In this document: piece after piece, positions 7,115-14,188 of the stretch
Layout of the letters: each line of letters starts with the position of its first letter
Position numbering within the stretch: the stretch's first letter is position 1
From: an uncultured Ruminococcus sp.
GTDB lineage: Bacteria; Bacillota; Clostridia; Oscillospirales; Ruminococcaceae
DNA length: 18,259 nucleotides
Direction of reading: 5' to 3'
NCBI GenBank assembly: GCA_947178195.1
Contig: CAMWXM010000023.1
Location: forward strand, 1 to 18,259
The notes under the pieces: generated by a model
The model's database searches: none
What the model was told of the DNA's origin: nothing
Seen by the model: only the letters and a program-made list of their open reading frames with translations
Program-made: the position numbers and the translations under genes

Positions 7115-7564
7115 AGCACAGGGCAACAGCATTTACTTTTCATTAAAGATGTACATTTTAAAATGCATTTCAAGGTATATTTATAGCATTATAAACAAAT
7201 CAGGCATTGGTTCATAGCAAATAATAACATTGGTTATATGTTTTCTTAGCTTAGATTAAAGTAATCTTAAAATAACTATTTTCAAAAATTCCTTATTTTA
7301 CGTTATTTTGTTATAAAAAAGCAAATGCTGTTGCCGTGATGTAAAGCAGAAGTCCGATTGACAAAACTGGACTTTTGGCTTATAATAATATAAACGATTT
7401 GAGAGGCAACATCAAAGCCAACAGCGGTTATTTCTTTACAGTAATTGCAACACTTTTTGCAACACGAGAGAGAATAAATAAAATAAGACAAGAAATATGC
7501 TTCTGAAAACGGCTGAAATGATAGGAAACGCCCTGAAAATAGCCTGTTTTATATAATCGTAATA
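7115..7564. other. Non-coding right arm of the integrative element
   Basis: No gene is seen. Structure is dense: a 13-bp inverted repeat GGCAACAGCATTT (7122-7134) with its partner at 7323-7335; a 10-bp direct repeat ATGTAAAGCA at 7109-7118 and 7339-7348; a hairpin AAGTCC/GGACTT at 7350-7374; and two close copies of TTGCAACAC at 7445-7453 and 7457-7465. Repeats near an element end are plausible integrase or Xis arm-binding sites. Confidence 0.5.
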
Positions 7565-7577
7565 GAGTGGGAATAAT
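7565..7577 (+). repeat. Attachment-site core, copy A (guaA 3' end)
   Basis: GAGTGGGAATAAT. With the ATA at 7562-7564 it reads Ile-Glu-Trp-Glu-stop, the conserved C-terminus of GuaA. It is repeated exactly at 12166-12178. Sequences left of the two copies are unrelated, while those to the right are similar, as expected for a recombination junction. Confidence 0.75.
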
Positions 7578-7642
7578 TCCAAAAAATCATAACCCTCGTA
7601 GATACGTTGTTTGCAAAGATATAATTTTGATTATGATACTAT
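7565..7642 (+). repeat. 78-bp imperfect direct repeat, copy A
   Basis: Starts at the att core and ends with TTATGATACTAT. Copy B is at 12166-12242. By eye about two thirds of the aligned bases agree, with nearly equal length. Confidence 0.65.
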
Positions 7643-7845
7643 AGCGGTGAGATTCTGGACTATCTGATTGACCTTGATAAAGCTGTAGAAGAGCTCTGGC
7701 AAGACGGGTCAACAAGTGGAAAGTCAACGATCATGACTATCTCGATGCCGTTACAGCCGGCGATATAGAAAAGGCGAGAGGTCTTGAAAATATGCTCAGG
7801 CTTTGTGCAAGAGAGCCGATTTTTGCGGCTATGGTGTATGTATGA
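7637..7845 (+). pseudogene. Frameshifted gene remnant, family unknown
   Basis: One frame reads YYSGEILDYLIDLDKAVEEL and on to a stop. About 7700 the coding pattern moves to another frame, which reads WKVNDHDYLDAVTAGDIEKA, then ARGLENMLRL and AREPIFAAMVYV to a TGA at 7843-7845. Both halves have a soluble-protein composition and together would make about 65 residues. A TGA lies just upstream (7634-7636) and no start is evident, so this is the tail of a lost gene with at least one frameshift. I do not recognise the family. Confidence 0.45.
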
Positions 7846-7851
7846 TATCAT

Positions 7852-7883
7852 AAAAGCCCTAAAACTGCTGTTTTAGGGCTTTT
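7852..7883. terminator. Strong terminator, probably bidirectional
   Basis: AAAAGCCCTAAAAC (7852-7865) and its exact complement (7870-7883) flank a 4-base loop. It lies 39 bases after the stop of the minus-strand dockerin gene and also closes the remnant on the plus strand. Confidence 0.85.
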
Positions 7884-7922
7884 ACATTTTAGTTAAAAAC
7901 GATGCTATCGCAAGCAAATCTA

Positions 7923-10001
7923 TTATTTCGTCAACAACATGCGCTTCATCATTACAAGGTCAAATACATTAAGTTTATCATCTGTGCATAAATCAGCCGC
8001 TTTCCAGTTAGCTAAGTGGGTATCCGGTACAGCTAAGAGCCATTTCTGAAGCAATACAACATCTGGTAAGGAAAATTCACCATCCCCATTACAATCTCCT
8101 TCAATTGCAGTTCCTGCTTCTATCGTAACATTGCAGGAAAGCGATTTTCCGTTGCTCAGCATTGCATAAATCACAGTTGTACCCTCTTTTGTAGCAGTCA
8201 AAGTTCCTGTATCAGAAATGACAGCACAAAGCGTATTCGAGGATACCCAGGTCACACTGCCATCGTAATTCAGGATCTCAAACTGAACAGTTTCATCGAC
8301 TGCAATATTGACTGACTTGAAATTTAGCGCAGGCTCAGGGGGAACATATGCGGAGATAACTGTAACATTGCAAAGCAATTCCATTGAACCGAATTTTGCA
8401 GATATGATAGTCTCTCCTCCGCCAACGGTAATAATTTTTCCGTTTTCAACAACAGCGACATTTTCATCACTGCTTGACCACGCAACATCAAAATTGCCTG
8501 TCTGATCTGTACCTTCGCCGTCAAGTACTGCGAGCTGTGCAGAATCGCCTTCATCAAGAGTAATCTCTTTTTCGCTCAGCGAATAATCCAAGGACACCGT
8601 AACACTGCATTCAGCTCTTTTTTCGCCACATACAGCGTATATCGTTGCTGAGCCGTTTCCGACAGCTGTTATTGTACCGTCCTCCACAACTGCAACAGAA
8701 GTGTCACTTGAAATCCATGAAATATCCCCGTTAACATTTCCTGAAAGGGTCAGCGTCTTGCTTTCCTGATATTTTGTAAAGCTGAGATTTCTGCTGCTGA
8801 GGAAAAAGCCGAGCTTCGATTCAAACGCAAGGGCAGGATAATCGCCCTCTTTATATACAAATGCTTCGCCGAGTGCTTCTGCAAAACTCTCTTTTTTCAT
8901 GTTCTCTTCACTTTTGGCGATGGCTGTGTCGTTAGTATAACTACCTTTATCAGCACTTGTGCTAAGATAATATGTATTTGTCATATCCAGGCTTGAAGGG
9001 GATACGTCGTTTACGATTGCATAAGTACCCGCATTACCTGTATTATAGACATTATTTGTAACTAAATCCCCAAAGCTATAACCGACAATACCCCCTTGAT
9101 ATTTTTTGACTTTACTATTGATTGTAATAATAGAAACATCTGCTTTGTTATAGGAATTGTAGATTCTGCCTCCCCTTGTACAACCACAAATCCCGCCGTT
9201 TCGCAGATAAAATTTGTCGGGAATATTAAAAATCAGATCATTAATGCTGATATTGCCGATAGATACACCACAACCATCTATTGTACTATCCTCCGCATAT
9301 CCACAGATACCACCTACCCTATAATCAGCAACAGTATAATGAAGCTTAGGCACTGTGCAATTGACGTCACCGCTGAATATACAATTAGAAATTGTAGCGT
9401 TACTACTATAAGCACAAATTCCACCGGTTGTACCGGTTGTTATGCTAGTGCCCTCATACATGCTCTCAGATTGAATACTGCCACTTACATAACAGCTGTC
9501 AATAAGTCCGCCTGATTCCAGTTCTACACAGATTCCGGCATCACCACCAGAAGTTGTTTTGAGCGCACAATTAATCAAACGGATATTCATAATTGTACCT
9601 TTTGAAGAATAGAACAATCCTTTTCCATTCAGCCCATAAATCGCATGTCCCTGTCCGTCAAATGTACCGGAGAATGCGTAATTATACTTATCTGAGATAG
9701 GGTTTTCCCAGATGTTTCCACTCATATCAAGATCCGCATCCAAATAGACGGTTTTTCCTTCAAATGTTTTTTTACCATCATTGGTGAGCGAAGCAAATCC
9801 GGCGAGCTGGCTTGACGTTCTGATGTGCAGCTCCGTCTCTTGATCGTCATACCACGATGTATCGGATGAGCCGTCCCAAATCAGAGGATCGTTTGTGTCT
9901 GCTGCGTATACGGTTGCTTGTAATGGAAAATAGCTGATCATCATCATGAGCATACAGATTACTTCCAGCAAAGCAACTGATACTGTTTTCATTCTTTTCA
10001 T
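7923..10001 (-). CDS. Secreted beta-helix / Ig-like (Big_2) / dockerin type I protein
   Basis: The start at 10001 is chosen because AAGGAGG lies 9 bases before it; earlier ATGs at 10007 and 10022 are too close to or upstream of that site. Numbering from the 10022 ATG, a signal peptide ends near residue 40 (TVYA/ADTND). Residues about 60-350 contain repeated GGIC, GLUG-like units suggesting a right-handed beta helix. Three Big_2 domains follow (about 405-476, 480-555, 565-635). The C-terminus (641-699) is a type I dockerin with two EF-hand-like repeats, GDCNGDGEFSLPD and the one around CTDDKLNVFD. Dockerins bind cohesins in cellulosome or amylosome scaffolds, so the protein is probably an adhesin or binding module on that assembly. 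No catalytic domain was recognised. Confidence 0.88.
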   Translation of the reverse strand: MKRMKTVSVALLEVICMLMMMISYFPLQATVYAADTNDPLIWDGSSDTSWYDDQETELHIRTSSQLAGFASLTNDGKKTFEGKTVYLDADLDMSGNIWENPISDKYNYAFSGTFDGQGHAIYGLNGKGLFYSSKGTIMNIRLINCALKTTSGGDAGICVELESGGLIDSCYVSGSIQSESMYEGTSITTGTTGGICAYSSNATISNCIFSGDVNCTVPKLHYTVADYRVGGICGYAEDSTIDGCGVSIGNISINDLIFNIPDKFYLRNGGICGCTRGGRIYNSYNKADVSIITINSKVKKYQGGIVGYSFGDLVTNNVYNTGNAGTYAIVNDVSPSSLDMTNTYYLSTSADKGSYTNDTAIAKSEENMKKESFAEALGEAFVYKEGDYPALAFESKLGFFLSSRNLSFTKYQESKTLTLSGNVNGDISWISSDTSVAVVEDGTITAVGNGSATIYAVCGEKRAECSVTVSLDYSLSEKEITLDEGDSAQLAVLDGEGTDQTGNFDVAWSSSDENVAVVENGKIITVGGGETIISAKFGSMELLCNVTVISAYVPPEPALNFKSVNIAVDETVQFEILNYDGSVTWVSSNTLCAVISDTGTLTATKEGTTVIYAMLSNGKSLSCNVTIEAGTAIEGDCNGDGEFSLPDVVLLQKWLLAVPDTHLANWKAADLCTDDKLNVFDLVMMKRMLLTK

Positions 10002-10038
10002 TGCCATATACCTCCTTACCAAAATAATCTATATTTAT

Positions 10039-10067
10039 ATTGTACATTATTTTCGCCTGCTTGTCAA
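10039..10067 (-). promoter_or_regulatory. Sigma-A promoter of the dockerin protein gene
   Basis: Minus strand: TTGACA at 10067-10062, a 17-base spacer, and TACAAT at 10044-10039, about 38 bases before the start codon. The rest of 10023-10333 is AT-rich, with the HNH gene promoter on the other strand and nothing else recognised. Confidence 0.8.
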
Positions 10068-10266
10068 TATCCATTAAGAATGCTGCACGGAATTCAATTT
10101 TGTTGATAAAGTAATTTAACTAATGTAATTTAGTATGATTTATGTCAAATTTAGAATCATTTTCAAGTGATTTTGAATGAGATTACTCTTCAAAATGCAT
10201 TAAAACAATCTTACAAATCAGATGATTTTTTGGAAATTGATTTGCGTGGTTTTTTCTGCTTGCTAC

Positions 10267-10295
10267 TTGTATTTTTCAGGAATTTGTGCTATAAT
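10267..10295 (+). promoter_or_regulatory. Sigma-A promoter of the HNH-DGQHR gene
   Basis: TTGTAT (10267-10272), a 17-base spacer, and TATAAT (10290-10295), 38 bases before the ATG. Confidence 0.7.
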
Positions 10296-10333
10296 TTATA
10301 ATGTGTTAGTATATTAATAAGGAGGATACTGAT

Positions 10334-11947
10334 ATGGCATCAAAATACTTGAAAAATTTATCTTCAGATGATTACAAGGCTCTAACAAAGAAACTCCATA
10401 CAATTCAGAACGGTGTTTGCTATATTTGCCAAAAGCTTATTGACTTGGATATTCATACCACAAATATTGATCATATTATTCCTCTCGCTAACAGGGGAAA
10501 GGATTCCGAGGACAATTTTGCGCTTACTCACGAAAGCTGCAACAAATCAAAGCAAGATGCTGACTTGACAGTTGCCCGTTCTTTGGCGATATTGGAAGAG
10601 ATAAGACGAAAAATAGCAGTTGGCGAATTAGGTAAAAGCAAAACAGAAACGGCTTCATTACGCCATGTTTTGAAATATCTTGGCGGTTCAAAATATGAAA
10701 TGCATTATAAGATAGAAAACGGTATTTTTCAATATGTTCTTTCCGACATGGGTAAAGAAGAAGTTGTTTCTGTTCCGATTTTTACCGATGGATTGTCAGG
10801 CGAGCAGACAGTATTCATTGAGCTTCCGATAGAATACATATATCATGATGAGTTAATCAATCCTCGTGGTATTAATAGCAGCATTAATAAGCTTGTTAAA
10901 GAATTCTATCAGAAAAATTCCCAACTCCACTTATCTCTTGCAAGAGTTGATGATAACAAGATTAAAATGTTTGACGGACAGCATAAAGCAGTTGCACAGT
11001 TGCTTCTTGGACAGAGAAAGCTATTGATTCGCTTGTTTATCAAACCTGATGTTGATCGCCTTATTGTTACAAATACGAATGCAGGCAGTAATTTGAGACA
11101 GATTGCATTCGATAAATCCATTCTTCGCCAACTTCACGATACTCTTTATGAAGATAAGATTCGTAAATATCAACAAGAACATAACTTTCAGGAAGATGAT
11201 TATAGCTTCTCAGAACAGAATTTAGTGGATTATTTCAAAGGAGAGGCTTCATTAAAAACACTCATAATCAATAGCATTAAAAATCAAATAACGCATTCTC
11301 CTGATAATAAACTAAGGACGTATATAGATTTTGAGGGACGTGCAAAGGAACTGCCTATTTCTTATAGTGCTTTCGATAAAACTTTTCTGACTATACTTCT
11401 GAGCAGCTCTAAGATTCTGAGCACTCCAATCAATTACAAGATTGACGAAGGAGAAAACCCTCGTGAGATCGAGCAAAATCAGATAATCCACTTGCTTAAT
11501 ATTATTGCTGAGGAAATCTATATAGACAAGTTCAATCCAGAAATCGGCGTTTACCGAATAGAGCAAAGAATAATCAAGAATAACACAGCAGATATTACCG
11601 ATGCTCATTTAGCAGCATATAGAATATCGAAAGAAGAAATTATGCGTAATTGGGTAGGATACTTGAAAGAACTTATTAGATTTCTTCTTCTGAGCAAAGG
11701 AAAACCTCTTGGAGATGGTGGTGAATTTCAAATTCCGTTTGATGAAGCAATGTGGATTAATATCACCAACTTCGTTAAAAACTTAATAAATCTTCCTTTA
11801 TGGAAAAACAGAAAATTTGCAGAAACCATTTTCTCTGGTAAGAACAATTATGATTATTGGAAGAAGGTTTTTGAAACTGGAAGGAATCCAGATGGTGTTC
11901 CATTAATTGCACAGCCGCTTAATTATATTGAAATGATTCAGGCATAA
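10334..11947 (+). CDS. HNH endonuclease fused to a DGQHR (ParB/DndB-like) domain, function unknown
   Basis: The N-terminal HNH domain (about 15-75) has CYIC (29-32), the DHI motif (46-48), Asn61, and HESCNKSK (66-73). After a linker, a DGQHR-type domain spans about 145-270 with FDGQHKAVAQLLLGQRKLLI (213-232), a fold shared with ParB-like nucleases and DndB-type proteins. The remaining 270 residues are mostly helical with no motif I recognise. The gene stands alone, with its own promoter and a GGAGG ribosome site, divergent from the dockerin gene. DGQHR proteins occur with DNA phosphorothioation and other defence loci, so a modification-sensing or invasive-DNA-cutting nuclease is plausible. 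No dnd/ssp genes are nearby, so function is open. The stop is at 11945-11947; no clear terminator follows. Confidence 0.75.
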   Translation: MASKYLKNLSSDDYKALTKKLHTIQNGVCYICQKLIDLDIHTTNIDHIIPLANRGKDSEDNFALTHESCNKSKQDADLTVARSLAILEEIRRKIAVGELGKSKTETASLRHVLKYLGGSKYEMHYKIENGIFQYVLSDMGKEEVVSVPIFTDGLSGEQTVFIELPIEYIYHDELINPRGINSSINKLVKEFYQKNSQLHLSLARVDDNKIKMFDGQHKAVAQLLLGQRKLLIRLFIKPDVDRLIVTNTNAGSNLRQIAFDKSILRQLHDTLYEDKIRKYQQEHNFQEDDYSFSEQNLVDYFKGEASLKTLIINSIKNQITHSPDNKLRTYIDFEGRAKELPISYSAFDKTFLTILLSSSKILSTPINYKIDEGENPREIEQNQIIHLLNIIAEEIYIDKFNPEIGVYRIEQRIIKNNTADITDAHLAAYRISKEEIMRNWVGYLKELIRFLLLSKGKPLGDGGEFQIPFDEAMWINITNFVKNLINLPLWKNRKFAETIFSGKNNYDYWKKVFETGRNPDGVPLIAQPLNYIEMIQA

Positions 11948-11952
11948 AGGGT

Positions 11953-11981
11953 TTGACAGCCGTTCCACTATGCGCTATAAT
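11953..11981 (+). promoter_or_regulatory. Exact-consensus sigma-A promoter without an obvious gene
   Basis: TTGACA (11953-11958), a 17-base spacer, and TATAAT (11976-11981), with an AAGGAG at 11988-11993 just after it. No intact ORF follows; only a frameshifted remnant is present. Confidence 0.8.
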
Positions 11982-11999
11982 ACCAATAAGGAGCAAACC

Positions 12000-12133
12000 A
12001 TCAAACATCATTATCTTCATAAGCCGCACGGTACGTTATCATATCGGATAATGAAATGATAACAGTACATCAGAGGACGAGTAAAGTACAGATTAAATTG
12101 TATAATAGAGATACCGCAAGTGATAAAACTTAA
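12000..12133 (+). pseudogene. Remnant of a small gene behind a perfect promoter
   Basis: After the AAGGAG, where an ATG is expected, there is ATC (12000), followed by KHHYLHKPHGT. After a shift of frame near 12040 the reading continues VIISDNEMITVHQRTSKVQI and on to KLYNRDTASDKT-stop at 12131-12133. A lost start codon plus one frameshift would explain it, giving a protein of about 45 residues. Alternatively the transcript works as an RNA. The family is not recognised. Confidence 0.35.
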
Positions 12134-12165
12134 CTCAAACTGGTTAAGATTACGGTTCAAGGAGC

Positions 12166-12178
12166 GAGTGGGAATAAT
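12166..12178 (+). repeat. Attachment-site core, copy B
   Basis: Exact copy of GAGTGGGAATAAT at 7565-7577. Here the preceding bases do not encode Ile, so only Glu-Trp-Glu-stop is preserved. Everything to its right looks chromosomal. Confidence 0.7.
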
Positions 12179-12242
12179 ACCCAAATTTTATAACCTATAC
12201 ATTTACGCTGTTTACGTAAATAAAATCTGTTTATGATACTAT
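12166..12242 (+). repeat. 77-bp imperfect direct repeat, copy B
   Basis: Partner of 7565-7642. Both begin with the core and end in TTATGATACTAT. This copy may be the original sequence just downstream of guaA. The remaining bases up to the cls promoter (12243-12479) hold one terminator and no convincing gene. Confidence 0.65.
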
Positions 12243-12322
12243 GATGTTGTATAATAAAACTAATACATTTTTCCCGAACATGCTTACAAACTGGGTAAAA
12301 GTTTCTGATAATAAATTAAACG

Positions 12323-12365
12323 GCAGACAGCCACAGCATTTAAACTGCGACTGTCTGCTTTTTCA
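12323..12365 (+). terminator. Rho-independent terminator upstream of cls
   Basis: GCAGACAG (12323-12330) pairs with CTGTCTGC (12351-12358), followed by TTTTT. Before the islands were inserted it may have ended the guaA transcript. Confidence 0.7.
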
Positions 12366-12479
12366 GTATGCCTCCAATTGTAGTCCACATTTTTTTCTAC
12401 CAATGATAAAAAATACCACTTCTAAGGTGTCTATTTTTGAGATTTTTGAAAATAACATGGAATTATGATTTTGAATAGG

Positions 12480-12508
12480 TTGAAATTTTCGCTAAAATAT
12501 GGTATAAT
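12480..12508 (+). promoter_or_regulatory. Sigma-A promoter of cls
   Basis: TTGAAA (12480-12485), a 17-base spacer, and TATAAT (12503-12508), about 45 bases before the cls start. Confidence 0.8.
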
Positions 12509-12553
12509 AAATAAAAATGTGGTATAAAAATCCTTTATGATATGGGGGAACAT

Positions 12554-14095
12554 ATGAAATTTAAATGGATTAAAAAAATTTTTAACAGAAATTTTCTCGT
12601 TCTTTTTCTTTTGTTGGTTCAGGTACTGTTTATACTTTCATGCTTTTTTAAGTTTTATGAATACATTGTTCCTATTTATGGAGCACAGATTCTTATATCA
12701 TTGTGCCTGGTCTGCTATGTCATCAATAAAGAGGAAACCAATCCGGCGTACAAGCTTTCATGGGCTGTCTTAATTATGATAATACCGATCGTAGGCGCTT
12801 TTTTGTACATTTTTTTTCATTTACAATTCGGCACATACTATTTTAATGAGAAAAAAAACCGAATGGTAAAGCAAACCAGGCCGCTTATACCGATGGATAT
12901 TGATACGCTTAAAGAGCTTGAAAAGGAAAACATATTTTCCGGACAACTTGCAAAATATATTAACGATTACGGTGGGTATCCGTTATATAAAAATTCATAT
13001 GTAAAATACTTTAAAGTTGGTGAAGAAAAATATGCTGCGTTACTGGAAGAGCTGAAAAAAGCAAAAAAATATATTTTTCTTGAATATTTTATTATAGACG
13101 AGGGTGAGATGTTCAGCAATGTTCTGGAAATTCTCGAACAGAAGGTCAAAGCTGGAGTAGAAGTAAGGCTTATGTACGACGGAATGGGAACGCAGGTTCA
13201 CCGCTCCCACAAATTCAGAAAAATGATAATGAATAAAGGAATAAAGCTTAAAGTGTTTAATGAATTCAGACCGTTCCTGACATCTGCCCAAAATAATCGT
13301 GACCATAGAAAAATAGTGGTTATTGACGGCATGACGGCTTTCAGCGGAGGCATTAATATTGCCGATGAATATATCAATCACATAGAGCGGTTCGGACATT
13401 GGAAGGACAGCGCTATTATGGTAAAGGGCGAAGCAGTACGCAGCTTTACAGTCATGTTTATCCAGATGTGGGAATTTAAAAATAAAAATGCCGGCGACTA
13501 TGAAAAATATATGCCTGATCCAAATTATATGGATGCTTATTCCGGCGGCGGTTTTATACAGCCTTATGCCGATTCTCCTACAGACAATGAGCTTACGGGA
13601 GAAATGGTGTATATGAATATTATAAATAAAGCAAGAGATTATGTATATATTACTACTCCTTATCTTATATTGGATAATGAGATGATAACCGCTTTGACAT
13701 TTGCGGCAAAAAGCGGTATAGACGTAAAAATAATAGTACCTCATATTCCGGACAAAGGGTATATAAATATACTTGCATGGAATTATTATAAAGAACTGAT
13801 AAAATTCGGCGTTAAAATATATGAATATATGCCGGGATTTATTCATGCGAAAAATTTTGTATCAGATGATGAGACCGCTGTTGTGGGTACAATAAATATG
13901 GACTACAGAAGCTTTTATCTTCATTTTGAATGCGCAGCCATCATGTATAAAACTCCGAATATTTCCGATATAAAGCTTGATTTTCTTAATACCCTTGCAA
14001 AATCAAAAATGATAACCATGAAGGAATGTACTAACCGTTCAATTTTCAAAAAAATAGCCGGCGGATTTTTGAGAATGATATCGCCGCTTTTGTAG
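12554..14095 (+). CDS. cls: Cardiolipin synthase (phospholipase D family)
   Basis: This membrane enzyme joins two phosphatidylglycerol molecules into cardiolipin plus glycerol. The 513 residues are close to the usual bacterial Cls length. The N-terminus has two or three membrane helices (about 10-32, 36-55, 67-90), followed by the two PLD HKD active-site motifs. The first is HRKIVVID, with His251, Lys253 and Asp258, leading into FSGGINIADEY. The second is HAKNFVSD, with His431, Lys433 and Asp438, leading into VVGTINMDYRSF. I chose the ATG at 12554 because GGGGG lies 5 bases before it; the in-frame ATG at 12542 has no ribosome site. A consensus promoter precedes it. mrp follows after 93 bases with no strong terminator between, so the two may be partly co-transcribed. 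Confidence 0.93.
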   Translation: MKFKWIKKIFNRNFLVLFLLLVQVLFILSCFFKFYEYIVPIYGAQILISLCLVCYVINKEETNPAYKLSWAVLIMIIPIVGAFLYIFFHLQFGTYYFNEKKNRMVKQTRPLIPMDIDTLKELEKENIFSGQLAKYINDYGGYPLYKNSYVKYFKVGEEKYAALLEELKKAKKYIFLEYFIIDEGEMFSNVLEILEQKVKAGVEVRLMYDGMGTQVHRSHKFRKMIMNKGIKLKVFNEFRPFLTSAQNNRDHRKIVVIDGMTAFSGGINIADEYINHIERFGHWKDSAIMVKGEAVRSFTVMFIQMWEFKNKNAGDYEKYMPDPNYMDAYSGGGFIQPYADSPTDNELTGEMVYMNIINKARDYVYITTPYLILDNEMITALTFAAKSGIDVKIIVPHIPDKGYINILAWNYYKELIKFGVKIYEYMPGFIHAKNFVSDDETAVVGTINMDYRSFYLHFECAAIMYKTPNISDIKLDFLNTLAKSKMITMKECTNRSIFKKIAGGFLRMISPLL

Positions 14096-14188
14096 ATTTT
14101 TGCTATATTGCACATAAGCGATACTTTACAAAGCACAAGCTTTATACAGTATTGCCTTAAATCAAAATATTAAAAAGGAGAATAGTTT

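Larger units (their letters stand above)
1..7577. mobile_element. Right part of an integrative (Tn916-like) element inserted at the guaA 3' end
   Basis: The block carries a Tn916-type excisionase fragment, a tyrosine integrase, a sigma-70-like factor, a MazF-like protein, a zinc-ribbon protein and a mobilization-like RHH protein, a set common in clostridial integrative and conjugative elements. The integrase lies about 0.8 kb from the right boundary, as expected for this family. The right boundary is set at the 13-bp core 7565-7577, which is repeated at 12166. The left end and any conjugation genes are outside the window, so self-transfer cannot be judged. The defence genes at 14-2955 are probably cargo. 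Confidence 0.7.
7565..12178. mobile_element. Integrase-less island between two att cores (cis-mobilizable element-like)
   Basis: Exact 13-bp att cores bound a 4.6-kb segment with a gene remnant, a secreted dockerin protein and an HNH-DGQHR gene, and no recombinase. This is the layout of a cis-mobilizable element or a decayed second island that could be moved by the integrase of its left neighbour. It is an inference from the repeats and gene content. Confidence 0.5.

Noticed and set aside
7445..7465. Two TTGCAACAC copies considered as a short CRISPR or iteron array
   Set aside because: There are only two copies with a 3-base gap and no Rep or Cas gene nearby. Kept only as a possible arm-binding site.
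8580..9500. Repeated motifs considered as a tandem DNA repeat or CRISPR
   Set aside because: The repetition is at protein level (Gly-Gly-Ile-Cys units and Big_2 domains); spacing and bases differ too much for a DNA repeat array.
9096..9515. A 139-codon plus-strand ORF within the dockerin gene
   Set aside because: It is a shadow of the Thr/Ser/Gly-rich beta-helix region on the minus strand, and the domain evidence favours the minus-strand gene.
12241..12468. A 75-codon ORF between the att core and cls
   Set aside because: It runs across a clear terminator hairpin (12323-12365), has no ribosome site, and its composition looks random.
12542..12553. Upstream in-frame ATG as the start of cls
   Set aside because: No ribosome site precedes it, while its own bases form the GGGGG site for the ATG at 12554.
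13040..13846. A 268-codon open frame antisense to cls
   Set aside because: It mirrors a strongly supported cls coding region, has a low-complexity composition rich in Ile, Tyr, Phe and His, and has no ribosome site or family motif.
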